A stretch of DNA of 64,000 nucleotides from Symsagittifera roscoffensis (taxonomy: Eukaryota; Xenacoelomorpha; Acoela; Convolutidae), in assembly GCF_963678635.1 (NCBI RefSeq), contig NC_087070.1:21869461-21933460 (forward strand), in the 5' to 3' direction. Below the pieces are notes generated by a model that searched no databases, had not been told where the DNA came from, and was given only the letters and a program-made list of their open reading frames with translations. A program made the translations under genes and the position numbers. Positions 11,755 through 23,279 of the stretch are shown here, in pieces (position 1 is the first letter of the stretch; each line of letters begins with the position of its first letter).

Positions 11755-12498
11755 TTAGAATTTTAATTCAGTTTTTGGAAATCGACCAAAATGGGCTTCG
11801 AATGGCGACATTTGTTTTGTTTTTTGTTTACTCCATCGGAGATCACGAAGTATTGTACTAAGACATAGTTTTATTGATGTTACATTTTCATCTAGTCTCC
11901 CAATCTTCTTTTGATGGTTTGTATAGTACGTTCCACTAAACCGCATCCGCGATGATCCCCGACCGGACAGAGTTTTTATTCAATGTTATTGTCAGAACAA
12001 TATTTTTTTTGCATAGTTTTACCTTTAAAACCGGAGAATTGGTCGGTTTGTATTGATTTGGGTATTCCGTGAATATCAATGTAGGAACAAAGAAATTTCT
12101 TCGACGATTTTCCCCCTGTTGATTTAGTGATTTTTACCGACGGAAACTTAGAATACCTATCTATTGCTACCAGCAAATATATTTTTTTCCCTTTATAGTC
12201 TTCGAGTGGACCAGCATAATCTAACTGAACTTCTTGACCGGCTGCGTTAGCAGCGGAAGAGGTTTACTAGCATTTTTGGTATGATGTACTTAGCATTCTT
12301 ACCGTAGCGGGTGCAGCTTCGGCATTCCTCCACCAGATTGACTATATCTTTGTGCATGTGCGGCCACCACAGGTATTTCGAAACAACTAGCACCACTTCC
12401 TGACCTGGGTGACCGCGATGAATTCTCTTCAGCGTTGCTTGCCGCAATTGCCCCGGAACAGCCAGCCTGTTGTCCACCAATATACAATCATCCACCAC
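11755..12498 (-). pseudogene. pol: Element B integrase
   Basis: The zinc-binding part (12247-12498) has HRGHPGQ with the two His, and CRSCTRYGKN with the two Cys. The core follows with VAIDRYSKFP (first Asp region, 11976-12176) and QTDQFSGFKG (second Asp). The Glu region is in 11755-11946, close to a frame change, with an IQTIKRR-like stretch altered. The final part contains SPFEAHFGR. Integrase joins the cDNA to the host genome. Frame breaks at about 12200 and 11960 inactivate it. Confidence 0.85.
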
Positions 12499-12504
12499 GG
12501 AGAG

Positions 12505-13089
12505 TTAAAGCCAGAGAGGATTTGTATACGGACCCATCAACTCGAAACTATGACGATCATTTCTTTCAATTACTCGCCGAAGTCTATCCATCCAAGCATC
12601 CTCAGAGATCATCTTTTCCTTTTTAATCACACTGACTTCTGGGCTCTCGGACGGACTTTCAGCCGTAAGATCCAATTCTAATATCGGTGGTTTCTCTCTT
12701 TGGACATTTGTCTCCAAGTCCTGTTCTCGTCTGCTTCTATCTTCCAATACTGTCCGTGCTTCTAGTTCGAGTAAGCTTTTCGGGTTATCAGATTTTTCTG
12801 CTCCCATGAGGTCCCAAAATGAGATTAGGTTTGTCTCTGCTGAGTTGGCAGATGTGATCTCTTTATGTCCTTTGGGTTTGATTGACCTCTTTAATGATCC
12901 CCACTCGACTTGGGGTAAGTCTGAATCGGAAGTGTCCGAGTCCTTCCTGCTGCACGCTCCTCTTTTCACCATACGTGTCCGGGAAAAAGTAGTTTCCGTC
13001 ACCTGCTCTGTCAACTCGTCCCTCCGTTCTCCATTTTGTCTGTTCGTTATCTTCTTCGACTTTCCTGACCTCGATTGGTTTTTATCCAT
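12505..13089 (-). pseudogene. pol: Element B pol linker between RNase H and integrase
   Basis: 194 open codons, strongly charged (Lys, Arg, Glu, Asp, Ser) with no catalytic motif. It lies between RNase H (13337-13910) and the integrase zinc finger. Position says it is a polyprotein linker. The length of open frame is notable for a dead element. I do not recognise a domain. Confidence 0.5.
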
Positions 13090-13336
13090 CCTTCTAGTGA
13101 TCGCCGATTGGTTTGAAATTTTTTTGCAATCTTTTTTTGTTTGAATTTTTATCCGACTGTTTAGTACGAGAGATCTTGTTTAATGTGTTTTTATCATTCT
13201 GTTCTCTTTGAAAACGTGAGCTTTGACCGTTTTCGTTCCGGTCGAGCTTTGTACAGTTTTGAACAAACCGGTCACCATAGCAACCGTGTGATGAGTTGTC
13301 TCTACAGTGGCTAATTTCGCTTCTTATTCCAGAATG

Positions 13337-13910
13337 TTATAGAATGTTAACGTCAATCTTTTGATTCGTTTCACTAAACCGACTGCTCAAACAGTCGAGC
13401 GCTTTTTGAAAATTTTCAATCGAAGTCACTACAAATCTCTCATCTAATTCAGATTCAGGCCATGGTTCTCCATTGGGCTCTCTCGAGGGATAATCAACGA
13501 TACCCATATCCCTTCCAGGAATATGGATAACCTTAAATTGATACGGTAGTAATCGGTCCACCCACCTAGTTAGTCGAGATTGATACGTTTTATTTGATCT
13601 ATGTTCCCCCAAAGCAGACGTTAAAGCTTTGTGATCTGTTGCTATGACAAATTCTTTTCCCAATAAATAATGTTTGAAGCGATCTACAGCCCAAACTACT
13701 GCTAGCAGCTCGAGTTCATTGGTAACCATTCGTTTTGATCAGACCATTGATCAAGAGTAGCCCCTAAACCACTGTGACTGGCATCGCACTTTACACGAGT
13801 TTCTTTAGATGGATCATAATAGTTTAACAAAGCGATATTGGCTACTGTTTTTTTTATTTCCTCAAATGCTACAGAGTGTTGATTGTCCCAATCAGTTTTT
13901 TTTCACTGGT
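13337..13910 (-). pseudogene. pol: Element B RNase H
   Basis: The first Asp motif CDASHSGLGAT is at about 13765-13800. The open frame 13337-13729 has NELELLAVVWAVDRF (Glu), IATDHKAL (Asp) and the C-terminal YQFKVIHIPGRDMGIVDYPSR. A frame break near 13735 separates the first motif from the rest. A clear gypsy-type RNase H. Confidence 0.88.
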
Positions 13911-13923
13911 AGTCGAACATTCT

Positions 13924-14830
13924 TCATTTTATTTTTTTTTCTTTCAATAGTGGTCGGAGTTTATCAGTTAAATTAGCCGCATTCGGAATGAACTTAGATA
14001 AATGATTAATGCTACCCATGAACGATCTAAGTTGTTTTAGTGACTTGGGAGGTTGTAGATTTGCAATGGCCTCAGTTTTCGTAATTTTCGGTATTATACC
14101 TTCTGCCGATAAATTATGGCCTAGCCAATTCACTGAGGGCTGAAAAAATTGACATTTTGTAATTTTCAAGGCGAGATTTTCATCATCCAACTTTTGCAAC
14201 ACATTTCGAACCAATTTCTCGTGGTCCCTAGCTTCTCCCTTTGATACAATTAAAATATCATCCAGAAAGCAAAAGGTGTTTTTGGAATGATTCAATGTTC
14301 TATCCATTGCTTTTTGGAATTAAGCGGGCAGGTCCGCCAACCCGTAAAAGTCTGTCAGAAACCTAAATGTTCCCGTTGCCTGACCTCTTACGATGTTGAA
14401 ATTGCATTGTTTTGATGTGTCCGCAGTTATCCTTTTTTGACTGTAGGTATATTTTAAATCCAACTCGGTGAAATACAGTGTACCTTATGATGTTGCCGTG
14501 ATTATTTGACTAACCCCATCTATCAGTTCATCCACGTTTGGCATCTGATATTTATTTTTATACAATTGTCTATTGATGGGTTTTGCGTCCAAGGCTAACT
14601 TAATTGAATTGTTTTTCTCAACTGTGATAACAATTGGAGCAATAAAACAATCACTTGTACATTTACCCAAACTTTGAATACGTCCTTCCGCAAGTAGTTT
14701 ATCTAGCTCTGCTTATACCTTATCCTGAATGTGTATAGGGATTCTCCTACCTTTTTCTTGGATCTGACATAAATGATATTTAAATTTTGTGTTCACAGTA
14801 TGGTTCTTTGACTCCCCTTGTCTGTCTTAA
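13924..14830 (-). pseudogene. pol: Element B reverse transcriptase
   Basis: Segment 14485-14670 has the fingers motif LALDAKPINRQLYKNKYQ. Segment 13924-14307 has the active site CFLDDILIVSKG (FLDD in place of YxDD), then VNWLGHNLS and LRSFMGSINHLSKF of the thumb and connection. 14310-14480 between them contains a stop and frame changes in the palm. A close match in pattern to gypsy elements of many invertebrates. Confidence 0.9.
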
Positions 14831-15546
14831 AGGTCTTTAAATTGACTATAGAATTTTTGTTTCCAACCTTCTGACTGCTCGCACAGTAGCACGTCAAACT
14901 TGGATCTTCGTGTTGGAGCTGGTTTCTGAGTAGTCTGAATTCCTAGTTTACCTTGAAGATCCAGACCTAGTATACACCGCATACGTCTTTTTGTGACTAA
15001 CAGTATCGCTCCCAACACTTCCCAACCCGCCGAACGCAGATTCGTTTTCAATGCTCCTAATATCAAAATAGGTCGTTTATTGTAGTCCACAAACTGCGCG
15101 GACAGATTAAGCTTCTCTGCTGGAATATATTTTGAATTCGTAGGTCCTTCCAATATTTGTTTCGTTGTCGCCCAATTCAGAAGTGATACTGGACTACCCG
15201 TATCTATAGTCATATTCAAAATATGACTATCAATTTTCACTAAAGCCTTCAATGCTTTAATTTGATGAGATTTTGGGTTCCTTCGAATCTCAATTTTCTC
15301 AATAGTTTCAGACTTTGTAATCATCGCTTTCTTCTCGTCTTTTCCTTCTTCGTACACATTTGCTAATACTCGTTTGTTGATGTATTTTTCAATTTCTGCA
15401 ATAGATGTAAAATCCTCTTCTACCGCCATTATCTCAAATTCGTCGCAGGAATCAAAACTTTGTATTAAATTACATACCTCTTCCGAACTAGAATCTTCAA
15501 TTGCAACTTCGTTAACTTGCTGTGATCTGCACAAACAATTTTGCAA
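14827..15546 (-). pseudogene. pol: Element B protease and gag-pol junction
   Basis: 239 open codons. The aspartic protease motif DTGSPVSLL lies near the middle, and the second hallmark ILGLDLQGKLGI about 75 residues later. The acidic N-terminal 100 residues connect to the zinc knuckles of gag. This is the longest uninterrupted frame of element B. It runs straight toward RT, so pol was probably read as one polyprotein. Confidence 0.85.
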
Positions 15547-16567
15547 AATGACTGGGTTTGTTACAGTTCTTACACGATTTACCCATTGCCGGGCAGTTTT
15601 TCAGATGTCCTTCTCCAAACACTCTACCACATCAAGTGCATTGTTTTTGATCCCCCTTAGATCTTGTATTATTTCTGTTTTCATACTGCTTCCTTCTATT
15701 CTGATTCTGACCTTGTCGTCTAGGGTTATACCCCTTGTTTCCAATTGCCATAACCGGTTCTTGTTTTATTTTCATTTGTGAATTTGAAAACAATCCTGAG
15801 TTGTTAGTACTCGTTGAAGACTTTTGAAATGCTTGGGTAGTTTCTCTACTTTGTTCGAACTTTATTGCACGCTTTAGAACTTTTCCAGGAGAAAATGTTT
15901 CAAAAGTTAGTGTGTCTTGAAAAACAACATTCCTCATCCAGGATATAAATAGATCTCTCACCAACTCTTCTTCCAGTCCCCCAGCTCCACCTTTGCTGCT
16001 TGTGCAGTCAATGCCGCATGAAAGGATTCGAGAGTTTCATTCGTTTTCATGAGATTCGTTTCATTTCTCAAATGAGATTTTTGCTAATCGCACTATTTCC
16101 TGAAAACCAAGTTTGGATATTTCTGTGTGCGGATTCTTTTGGATAAACTTTTTCTTTCCTTCTGCGCCCAAAGCGAGAAATAATCGTGATGTCAAACGTT
16201 TTCCAAGTTCGTTATAGAATACGTTGTGTCCTACTTTAGGTCCTCTCATAACCCGTTCTTCATTTTCTAGAACAACTCTGTCCCGTGCCAATCTGTTCTG
16301 GGCTTCTCTCTCTGCTAGTGCAGGCGCATCTTCGTTTTGTACCGGTGGTTCAGGAACTGGTAGAGGTTCTTCCAGAACAACTTTAGGTTCTTCTAACATT
16401 ACTGCTGGATCCACATTTTCTTTGACCGTAACAGCTAATAGGAATTGATCAAACCATGTTTCGAAATTCCACGGTGGATTTGAGTTTGCAGAAGCCCAGA
16501 ATACTGAGATTTCCATATTTGTCCTATTGTCTTGAGCTGTAAAACCGAATCCTGCTGGCTGCGCCAT
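15547..16567 (-). pseudogene. gag: Element B gag
   Basis: Begins with ATG at 16567-16565, whose A is the last base of the 5' LTR. The first open part (16061-16567, 168 codons) has WFDQFLLA near the N-terminus, a Pro/Glu-rich segment, and the capsid motifs FLALGAEGKKKFIQK and FQEIVRLA. The second part (15632-15964) has VRDLFISWMRN and IKFEQSRE. Two zinc knuckles follow (15555-15650): the first has a stop between its Cys residues and the second (CKNC then H) loses its fourth ligand across a frameshift. Stops at about 16060 and 15965 break the frame. Capsid and RNA-binding protein by family. Confidence 0.88.
16545..16566 (-). other. Primer-binding site of element B (tRNA-Ser type)
   Basis: Directly after the 5' LTR end the - strand reads TGGCGCAGCC and continues through CAGGATTCG. 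This complements a tRNA 3' end with G discriminator, a 7-bp acceptor stem and a T arm of the GGTTCGAATCCTG type, the pattern of animal tRNA-Ser. The Drosophila elements 17.6 and 297 use a similar TGGCGCAGT site. The match extends about 22 bases. Confidence 0.8.
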
Positions 16568-16841
16568 GTGATAACGAATAGAACCTCTGGTGTTTTATAT
16601 TGAAAACAGTAGTGGTTTCTAAGAGTTAATTTAATGTTGAAACCGTTTTGTTTGATCAGCCTAAGATCTGTGGCTAACTGTACGCCGAGCTACAATGAAT
16701 GTCTTCAATAACAATAAAGGTCAAGCATTATTGACCTTGAAATAAATAATAACATAATATAATTTATAGATAACAATATGAGCAATTAGGCCAAGGCCAT
16801 AATATGGTTACTGCAAATGCAGGAGCAGTTGCGGTACCACA
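16567..16841 (-). repeat. 5' LTR of element B
   Basis: 275 bp, TG...CA ends on the - strand, followed on the + strand by ACCTC (16842-16846). On the - strand CTATAAATTATA near 16760-16771 could be a TATA box, and it is present in both LTRs. Confidence 0.95.
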
Positions 16842-16846
16842 ACCTC

Positions 16847-17960
16847 TATCAATAACAGAAAACATAACACTCGAATTATTACAGAAGCATCAAAATCTTA
16901 ACCCAGTCATTAGACAGTTAAAATCTTGGCACAAATATAAAATCAAGCCATTTAAAGCCGATATCACCATTCTAGGAAATAAAACCCTTCTTAAATATTT
17001 CAGAAAATTTAACAATACCTCTATCAACGAAAACACAGATACTCTAGAATACCAAATCTCTGATATCAAAGTACCCTACCTATCTTTAAGTATGATTGCT
17101 TATAGCTTTTCATATCTCTCACTCTTTACACACTAAAAGACACTCAGGAGCAGAAAAAACATATTCAAATTTTATTCAAACTTTTTATTTCCCAAATGCA
17201 CCAATTTGGATAAAAGTAAAATGCAATGAATGCATAATGTGTCAATTAAACAAACCATACCCAAACCAAAAACAAATTGCAGAAAACAAGATTTTATAGG
17301 ACAAAGTCTATACTTCAATCACAGAGTTTCATTCGATACAAAAGGACCAATATCACCACCTAAGAAGGAAACTCAATCAAATAGAGTGGTGATAGTCGAT
17401 ACTTTCACAGACTACGTAGCACTTAACCCAGTACCTCATTGTAATGCTTATTATGAATAAACAACACTTTATCAACACTGGATAGCAAAATTCAATTTAC
17501 CCGAAATCCAAATTACAGACAATGGCACTGAATTTATAAACAACGATATCACTACACTATGCCACTTGTATAATATTAAGCACAAATCACGTACATCTCA
17601 AGCACCTTGGACTAATGGATCAGTCGAAGGAATGAACCGTTCATTACAAGAATATCTTAGATGTATCATTAACGGAAATGACACACAATATACTGAATGG
17701 TCAACAGATGTAAAACTATTCCCATATCTTATAACTCAGAAATCACAACAACCTTAGGACTATCACCCTATGAAATGGTTTTCAATCAAAAACCACGGAA
17801 ACCGACAATGTTCACAGCAAATTCTTCAAAAAACACACAAGGTTATTGCCAACCCAATAAAGAATCGATATGTTATAATCTACCACTACATACCACAATG
17901 AAGATCACTTCCATCATCCACAAACTTCAAAATTAGCTTCCAGTACACACACCGAATGGA
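16847..17960 (+). pseudogene. pol: Element A integrase (resumed after element B)
   Basis: The zinc finger has H at 17129 and 17141 and C at 17222 and 17231 (HHCC). The core has FDTKGP (first Asp, 17335), ITDNGTEF (second Asp, 17518) and SVEGMNRS (Glu, 17626). From second Asp to Glu is 36 codons, the canonical D-35-E spacing. A stop at 17458, frame changes near 17130, 17290 and 17740, and a shift after PYEMVFNQKPRKP break the protein. The apparent ORF start at 16804 lies in the LTR of element B and is not real. Confidence 0.9.
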
Positions 17961-18616
17961 TTTTAAACAGAGAAAAAAACACAACGAAATTTACCAGAAA
18001 GTAACAAAAAATTGTTACAAAGACAAAATATTAGTTTTAATTTTACCCCAGCTAGAAACTTGAAAATTGGAACATATATTTTAATTCCAAATTTAACAAC
18101 ACAAAAAGTAATTTCAAAAAAAAATTACAACCACTCCGAAAAGAACCATATCAAATAATTGATAAACCCACTGATGTAAAATACAAATTTACAGACCTAA
18201 ACAAAAAAGAAATCGTTCATTATCGAAACAACCTTTTACCTTATTATCCGAACGAGTACGCTCTTTGCGAACTGACTCAATTAAACTCTTTTACAGGACT
18301 TAAAATTATTCAAAATAAATCAGATCACGTACAAAATCAAAGCACTGATATCATCCCTGTCCAAAAACCATTAGATAAAAATGAAAAAGAACTTTCCAAA
18401 CAAACATCAAAAAAATTTAGATGAGAAAAAGATAACTCAAACAGGAAGAACAAATCAAAAATTAGAAGAAAAAAATTACCAGAAGATCAAAAAGAAAAAT
18501 CTCCACATAGAAAATTAACGCGACTTCGAAATCAGCCACGCAAAGATTACAAAACATTCATCCCACAATCTAAAATAATAAAGAAAGTTGAACTTGAGAA
18601 ACCACTTTTAATTTAA
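17961..18616 (+). pseudogene. pol: Element A pol C-terminus
   Basis: Coding text in changing frames after the integrase core, with KEPYQIIDKPTDVKYKFTDL near 18140-18205 (the SH3-like C-terminal domain of gypsy integrases often shows GPY..I), YRNNLLPYYPNEYA near 18220-18260, and a Lys/Glu/Gln-rich tail ending at a stop at 18614-18616. Several stops interrupt it. Confidence 0.6.
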
Positions 18617-19500
18617 TTAACATTTTCACCTCTTGCAAATCTTTTCATAACTCTAACATTTTCTCAAAACTCATGCTGAAATGCACGTGACTGAAGTAGT
18701 TCAAACTACGAATATTTTCCGAATCATCACCTCATTTTTGACACGACTTCTTTAGCCGACAAACAATCACCTTCAAGCGAATCCCTAACTATAACTAAAG
18801 GAACTCCAGGACAAAAAAAAGCAAACTGCTAAACATTAATACCTGAAATTAACAAAGTCTCAATATTACAACCCTCCCCTATCAAGCAGAACAAAGATCA
18901 ACATTATTTTCTCAACTTCGACCTCAAAAATCCCCCAGGCAAAAATATTAAATTAGCCTAGAGAAGAAAATGGACATGATCATTTAGCCTAAAGAACGAA
19001 TGTCTCATAGATACCCCCAATCATACAAAAAATAACAACAAAACCAGGAAGACCCTTGAGAGCCCTCCAAACTTTCCTTTATCAAAAATTGACCAAAATC
19101 CAATCCACTGGTCAAAAAACCAATGAATAAACCGACCACACTTGAATTTAGCCTAGAAAAATGAACAATAATTCGACGAAACGAATCATTTCTTCAAATG
19201 CTTCTTTTTTGAACAGTCAACAAGTTTCAAAAGATTCTTTCAAATCTTTTTTCAATCCTTTCGTATTTTTTCAGACCTTTTTTAAACTTCATATCCGATA
19301 TTCTAGAATTATTCATCCTCTCCCTGATAATTGTTTGCAACTTTTTCAGCCGAAGCCTAAGTAAATTTTTCCAAAATCATTGACCACCTCCTCAGGTACG
19401 ATACTTCAAATAACTATATAAATGTTCCAAAATCTATTCAGTAGAACAGATGTTTTTCTTCTTTTCGTAAAGTTTCTCATATTTTTAATATCCCTCATAA
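18617..19500 (+). other. Element A region between pol and env
   Basis: Short broken open pieces. Hydrophobic runs are visible: one right after the pol stop (ANLFITLTF, about 18635-18665), which could be the remains of a signal peptide, and one at about 19290-19350 (LELFILSLIIVCNFF), which could be a membrane segment. The DNA phrase TTAGCCTA with A/G-rich sequence after it occurs three times (about 18955, 18985, 19147). I cannot assemble a convincing gene. It may be the decayed start of the envelope ORF or a separate small membrane protein. Confidence 0.35.
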
Positions 19501-21440
19501 TGACAATATGCAAGCGTATAAAAAAGGCTATCATAACTTTCGCTTCAGCAACGATACTTTTAATCCTTTTCATCGAATAAGCTTACAAAAAAACACAAAC
19601 TTTCTTCATAAAAAAATAATTTTCCACAAAAATTTTTCCAAAATTGCTAATCAACAATTAGTCCCACATCAGTCCCCACCAACAACGTCTCAAGAACCTC
19701 CAACAAATAGTCAAACAAATAACCCCCAATCATCAACACGCATCTCTTTTCAAGACCACCCATACACATTTGAAGAGCGAACCACAATACGCAAACCACA
19801 ATATGCAAACCACAATTCTCTAAGCGAACCACAATACGAAAAGGTATGTAATATATACCCCCTCTCCAACAAGACCTTAATAGGGCAAGACACCAAAGTC
19901 AAAACCCAAACCCGCTCGAAATAAACAGACAAATTATTCATCCAAGACGAAACAGAAATTTGCAAACCCCTAGAGTTCAATTCAACATACCTCATTCACC
20001 AATAGCAAACCCTATAGACCTCTCCAGTAGCACAATTCAAAGTACTCCCCAGAGACCAACACAACAAAACACACCAAATATCCTATTAGATTATTTAGGT
20101 TCAACCCCTACATCTGAATAAATCCGAGAAAATCCTTTTAATCCCCCAGCCACTACAGAACATCCCCCATTTTGGATGACACAAGCTTTTACTCAAGGCG
20201 AACCAAAGTATTGAACGATCCAATAGACGTTTCATCTGACACAAAGTTGTCACTACCAGAAACTCTTTCTTTTCCTTCAACCCCTTCTTTGACTCAAATC
20301 TCACAAACACTATTTCCTCCAATTTTTCCTACAAATCTCGACGCTAGATATAGAGAAAATTCAACAAATAACATACACCTACGATTAGAATGGAATACAT
20401 TCGTAGCACCCCTTCCATTATTTGGACAACTCACGAAAGTAACAGACACAACGGGGGCACTTATCAGATTACAATATCGACAAGACATCCACAAAGATAT
20501 ACAAGAACTTAACATACAAATACTTACACAAGATAATCTGACACTAAAATTTGAAATCACAGTAAGACTAAATCATATAATTCATCATCCCTTATCCCTA
20601 GACCCCCCAAACATAACAGCTCAATCTTTATCTCCCCCATTTATAACCAGAGAAATAATCTACAAATACGTTAGATACACTATAAAGACAATTGGATATA
20701 TCACTTTTTATAATCCATACTCAGGACTGTCATACACATGTATCTTCTAAAGATACTAATTTTCCAGAACTTTCTCTTTCTCAATATTCAAAACCCGATC
20801 ATAACAATCCTTCCCCCCGAACAGGACCCCAGGATTTACTAGTTACACACTATGACTGACAAGAAAAAGAACAAAAAACATTAGTTAAATATGCAATAAA
20901 TCAAGTCACTCAATGGGAAACCGAACCACAATCAATAGAAACAACAAACATTAAAAGCTACACGTTACTCAAAATCCCGATCTACAACACTAACAGGATA
21001 TAAATTCACAGCAACATTTTCCGAGGAGAAAGTACATTGTTCTCAAGTTCCAAACGGAAACAAAAACAGACTAGATCATGAATCTTTCTCCCAAAGTAAC
21101 ATCGAAAGACTATTACATCTCAGCCCTGACCATGGTAAAAACAAACTTAAACGATTAAAAATCACATCAAACAAAGGCACAACCAGAATTCGTAAAGTTT
21201 CAAGTTTTCCCAGACTCTGCACATCAAGCCGAACTTGAAAGATACCAAGGTCACATAAAGCTGGACGACAAATTTCCGTTCCACGGAGCACATGGAAGAT
21301 TAACCTACGATCTCCGTGATAAAAATCGGATACCACACAATGGAATGAACAATCTGGAAAAATTGTGAAGCCGACACTAAAAATAAAGGATACCAACAAA
21401 TAATGTTTTTTGATTGGAAAATACAACTTAAAAAAAAACA
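19501..21440 (+). pseudogene. Element A ORF upstream of or fused to env
   Basis: Open pieces at 19508-19924 (Pro/Thr/Gln/Asn-rich), about 19925-20120, 20172-20750 (192 codons) and further pieces to about 21360. The part after 20330 looks like a folded domain, with a regular pattern of charged and beta-strand-like stretches (for example WNTFVAPLPLFGQL) and ending GLSYTCIF. No known domain recognised. Because readable text continues across frameshifts into the Cys-rich glycoprotein, this may be the N-terminal half of env. The break between them is not resolvable by eye. Confidence 0.45.
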
Positions 21441-23245
21441 ACTAACACGAGATTTAAAAGATGACACTATATTTATCAAGGAATCACACTCCCTTGCAAA
21501 AACGACCAAGCTTACTGCGATCCCAACACGGGAACACAAGCAATAATTGTTTGATTTCCCGAAGACACTTGTACCACTTTTCAAGTAGCAAAAATACACG
21601 CTAGAATGATAAAAATTCACCAAAATTACTTTATTGAATCAATCCCTTCTGAAAATGTAAAACCTGATCAAATCAGACAGAGTAATTATAAATTTAGAAA
21701 TAATCATAATATAGAAAATAAATTGACACTCTTCCAAATATACCCAGAAACAAAACTTGCATGTAAATACACCAAACAATTTTACAAAACACAATACTCA
21801 GAAATTCTTGTCGAATACGAGCAAGGTTTCGACATGAATACAGGAAATTTAACTATACATCCAATGGCAACATCCCACTCAACCATTGACGAAAATTCAT
21901 ATATCCCAGTAAACCTTGACATGAAACTAGACTACACAATAAGTAGAATATTTCAAGAAATGTCTTTGACAGAACTTGAAACACTCCATCAACTATGCGA
22001 ACTTGAAAGAACACAAATTTTACAATCACTTGCACTAGCAGTATTGAAAATCCCATATGCAGGATATTTGCTATCAGTTAATAGATCAAATTTCATTTAC
22101 TACGAAGGAAACGTATTATGGTATTACACTTGTACCAAAAAAGTATCACCTTTGTATGTTTTTGATGACAAAAGGTGCTATAAATGAATCCCAATATTCT
22201 ACAAAAACACACTACATTTTGTTGATACACTCTCCCGAAGAAATTATTTTTGGGATACAGCAGTCCCATGTGGATCAGAAAATAGCCGCAATGTAGAACA
22301 ATTAAACCCTGATGAAGATAAATACTACCTTCTGCCACCATATCCTACACTTATGCAACCACTAAAAAAGTTTTCACCAGAAAGAATTAGAGCTATTGAC
22401 CGCAATCCGAATATCAATTTACAATCGATCGGCATATACTCTAAATCTGACTTTCAATATCGCATACGTACACATTAATTTCAAGAATTACTCACAAAAA
22501 TGAACACTATTTAACGACAAGCTATAGATCAAAACCTACGCAAACTTGCAGAAACAGCAGGCTTTTCAGACATATACGCACAAGACTATAGCGGATATTT
22601 TAAAGATATAAAAGATTACATTTTATTTAAATGGCGAAAAATACAGACCACAAGATATATCACCAATAAATATTTTTAATTTTGTAAATTTGAAAAACTA
22701 TCTGCTTGCTTTTCTAGGATGGCCCTACTACATCTTAGAAAGACTGGCTATATTATACGCAATGTTGAATTTTCTTGGATTTTTTTTCTCTCTCTTAAAA
22801 GGAATCTACAATACATGCGGAATACACATACAAATAAACAAACAAGCAAGTGCAGTACGCATGCTTTTTGCAGGATTTTTTGGAATATTTTCTACATCAA
22901 TTCCGATACAACCAATACATCCAATACAACCAATATAATCAAAAAAATACATTTAGACGCTCAAATAAAAGAATACAATACCAAGCTATCAACAACACCC
23001 AACACATATGATGACTCACAAAATAATACAAATACAACGCCTAAGGCAACACAACTACAAAACCTAAACCATAATTATCCCTTATTACTAGTACCACAAA
23101 ATTTCAGAAATATAGCCCTGACAGACCTCATAACTTTGAGATCTAATTATCCACAAATTCCAATTCAACACATAATAACCCATCCAACAACCCAATATAG
23201 AAGACACATACGAAAAAATTATAGAACATCCACATACTACTAACT
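21441..23245 (+). pseudogene. env: Element A env-like membrane glycoprotein
   Basis: A Cys-containing ectodomain with LPCKNDQAYC and EDTCTTFQVAKIHARM, then a 193-codon open part (21606-22187) with YFIESIP, QLCELERTQILQSLALA, GYLLSVNRSNF, WYYTC and RCY. It continues in another frame with RIPIFY and FVDTLSR. A C-terminal membrane region at 22690-22890 has hydrophobic segments (LAFLGWPYYILERLAILYAM, LNFLGFFFSLL, MLFAGFFGIF), followed by a tail. In my judgement the pattern resembles glycoproteins of negative-strand RNA viruses captured by invertebrate retroelements (chuvirus-like), but this is recall, not a search. In-frame TGA where Trp is likely, plus several frameshifts, inactivate it. Confidence 0.6.
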
Positions 23246-23279
23246 TTCGTTCTCAGAACAACCATCTTTTTAGCCCACG

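Larger units (their letters stand above)
9812..16841 (-). mobile_element. Element B: nested Ty3/gypsy retrotransposon
   Basis: 7,030 bp on the - strand, inserted in the pol gene of element A. The LTRs (9812-10096 and 16567-16841) have TG...CA ends. ACCTC flanks both ends (9807-9811 and 16842-16846), an exact 5-bp target duplication. Read on the - strand the order is 5' LTR, tRNA-Ser-type primer site, gag, protease, RT, RNase H, linker, integrase, long charged tail, 3' LTR. There is no env. RT before integrase places it in Ty3/gypsy. All genes carry stops or frameshifts. LTR divergence is about 4% by eye. Confidence 0.95.

Noticed and set aside
11367-11861. 164-codon + strand ORF inside element B
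   Set aside because: Shadow of the integrase tail coded on the - strand; Ser/Cys/Leu-rich complement of a charged protein.
12806-13144. 112-codon + strand ORF inside element B
   Set aside because: Complement of the charged pol linker on the - strand.
16804-17136. A + strand ORF starting MVTANAGAVAVPQ
   Set aside because: Its first codons are the LTR of element B read through into the interrupted pol of element A; the start is an accident of insertion.
20294-20560. - strand ORFs across the env region (also 19647-19995, 21076-21623, 21853-22056)
   Set aside because: Complements of the + strand coding text, with Cys/Phe/Ser-rich composition.
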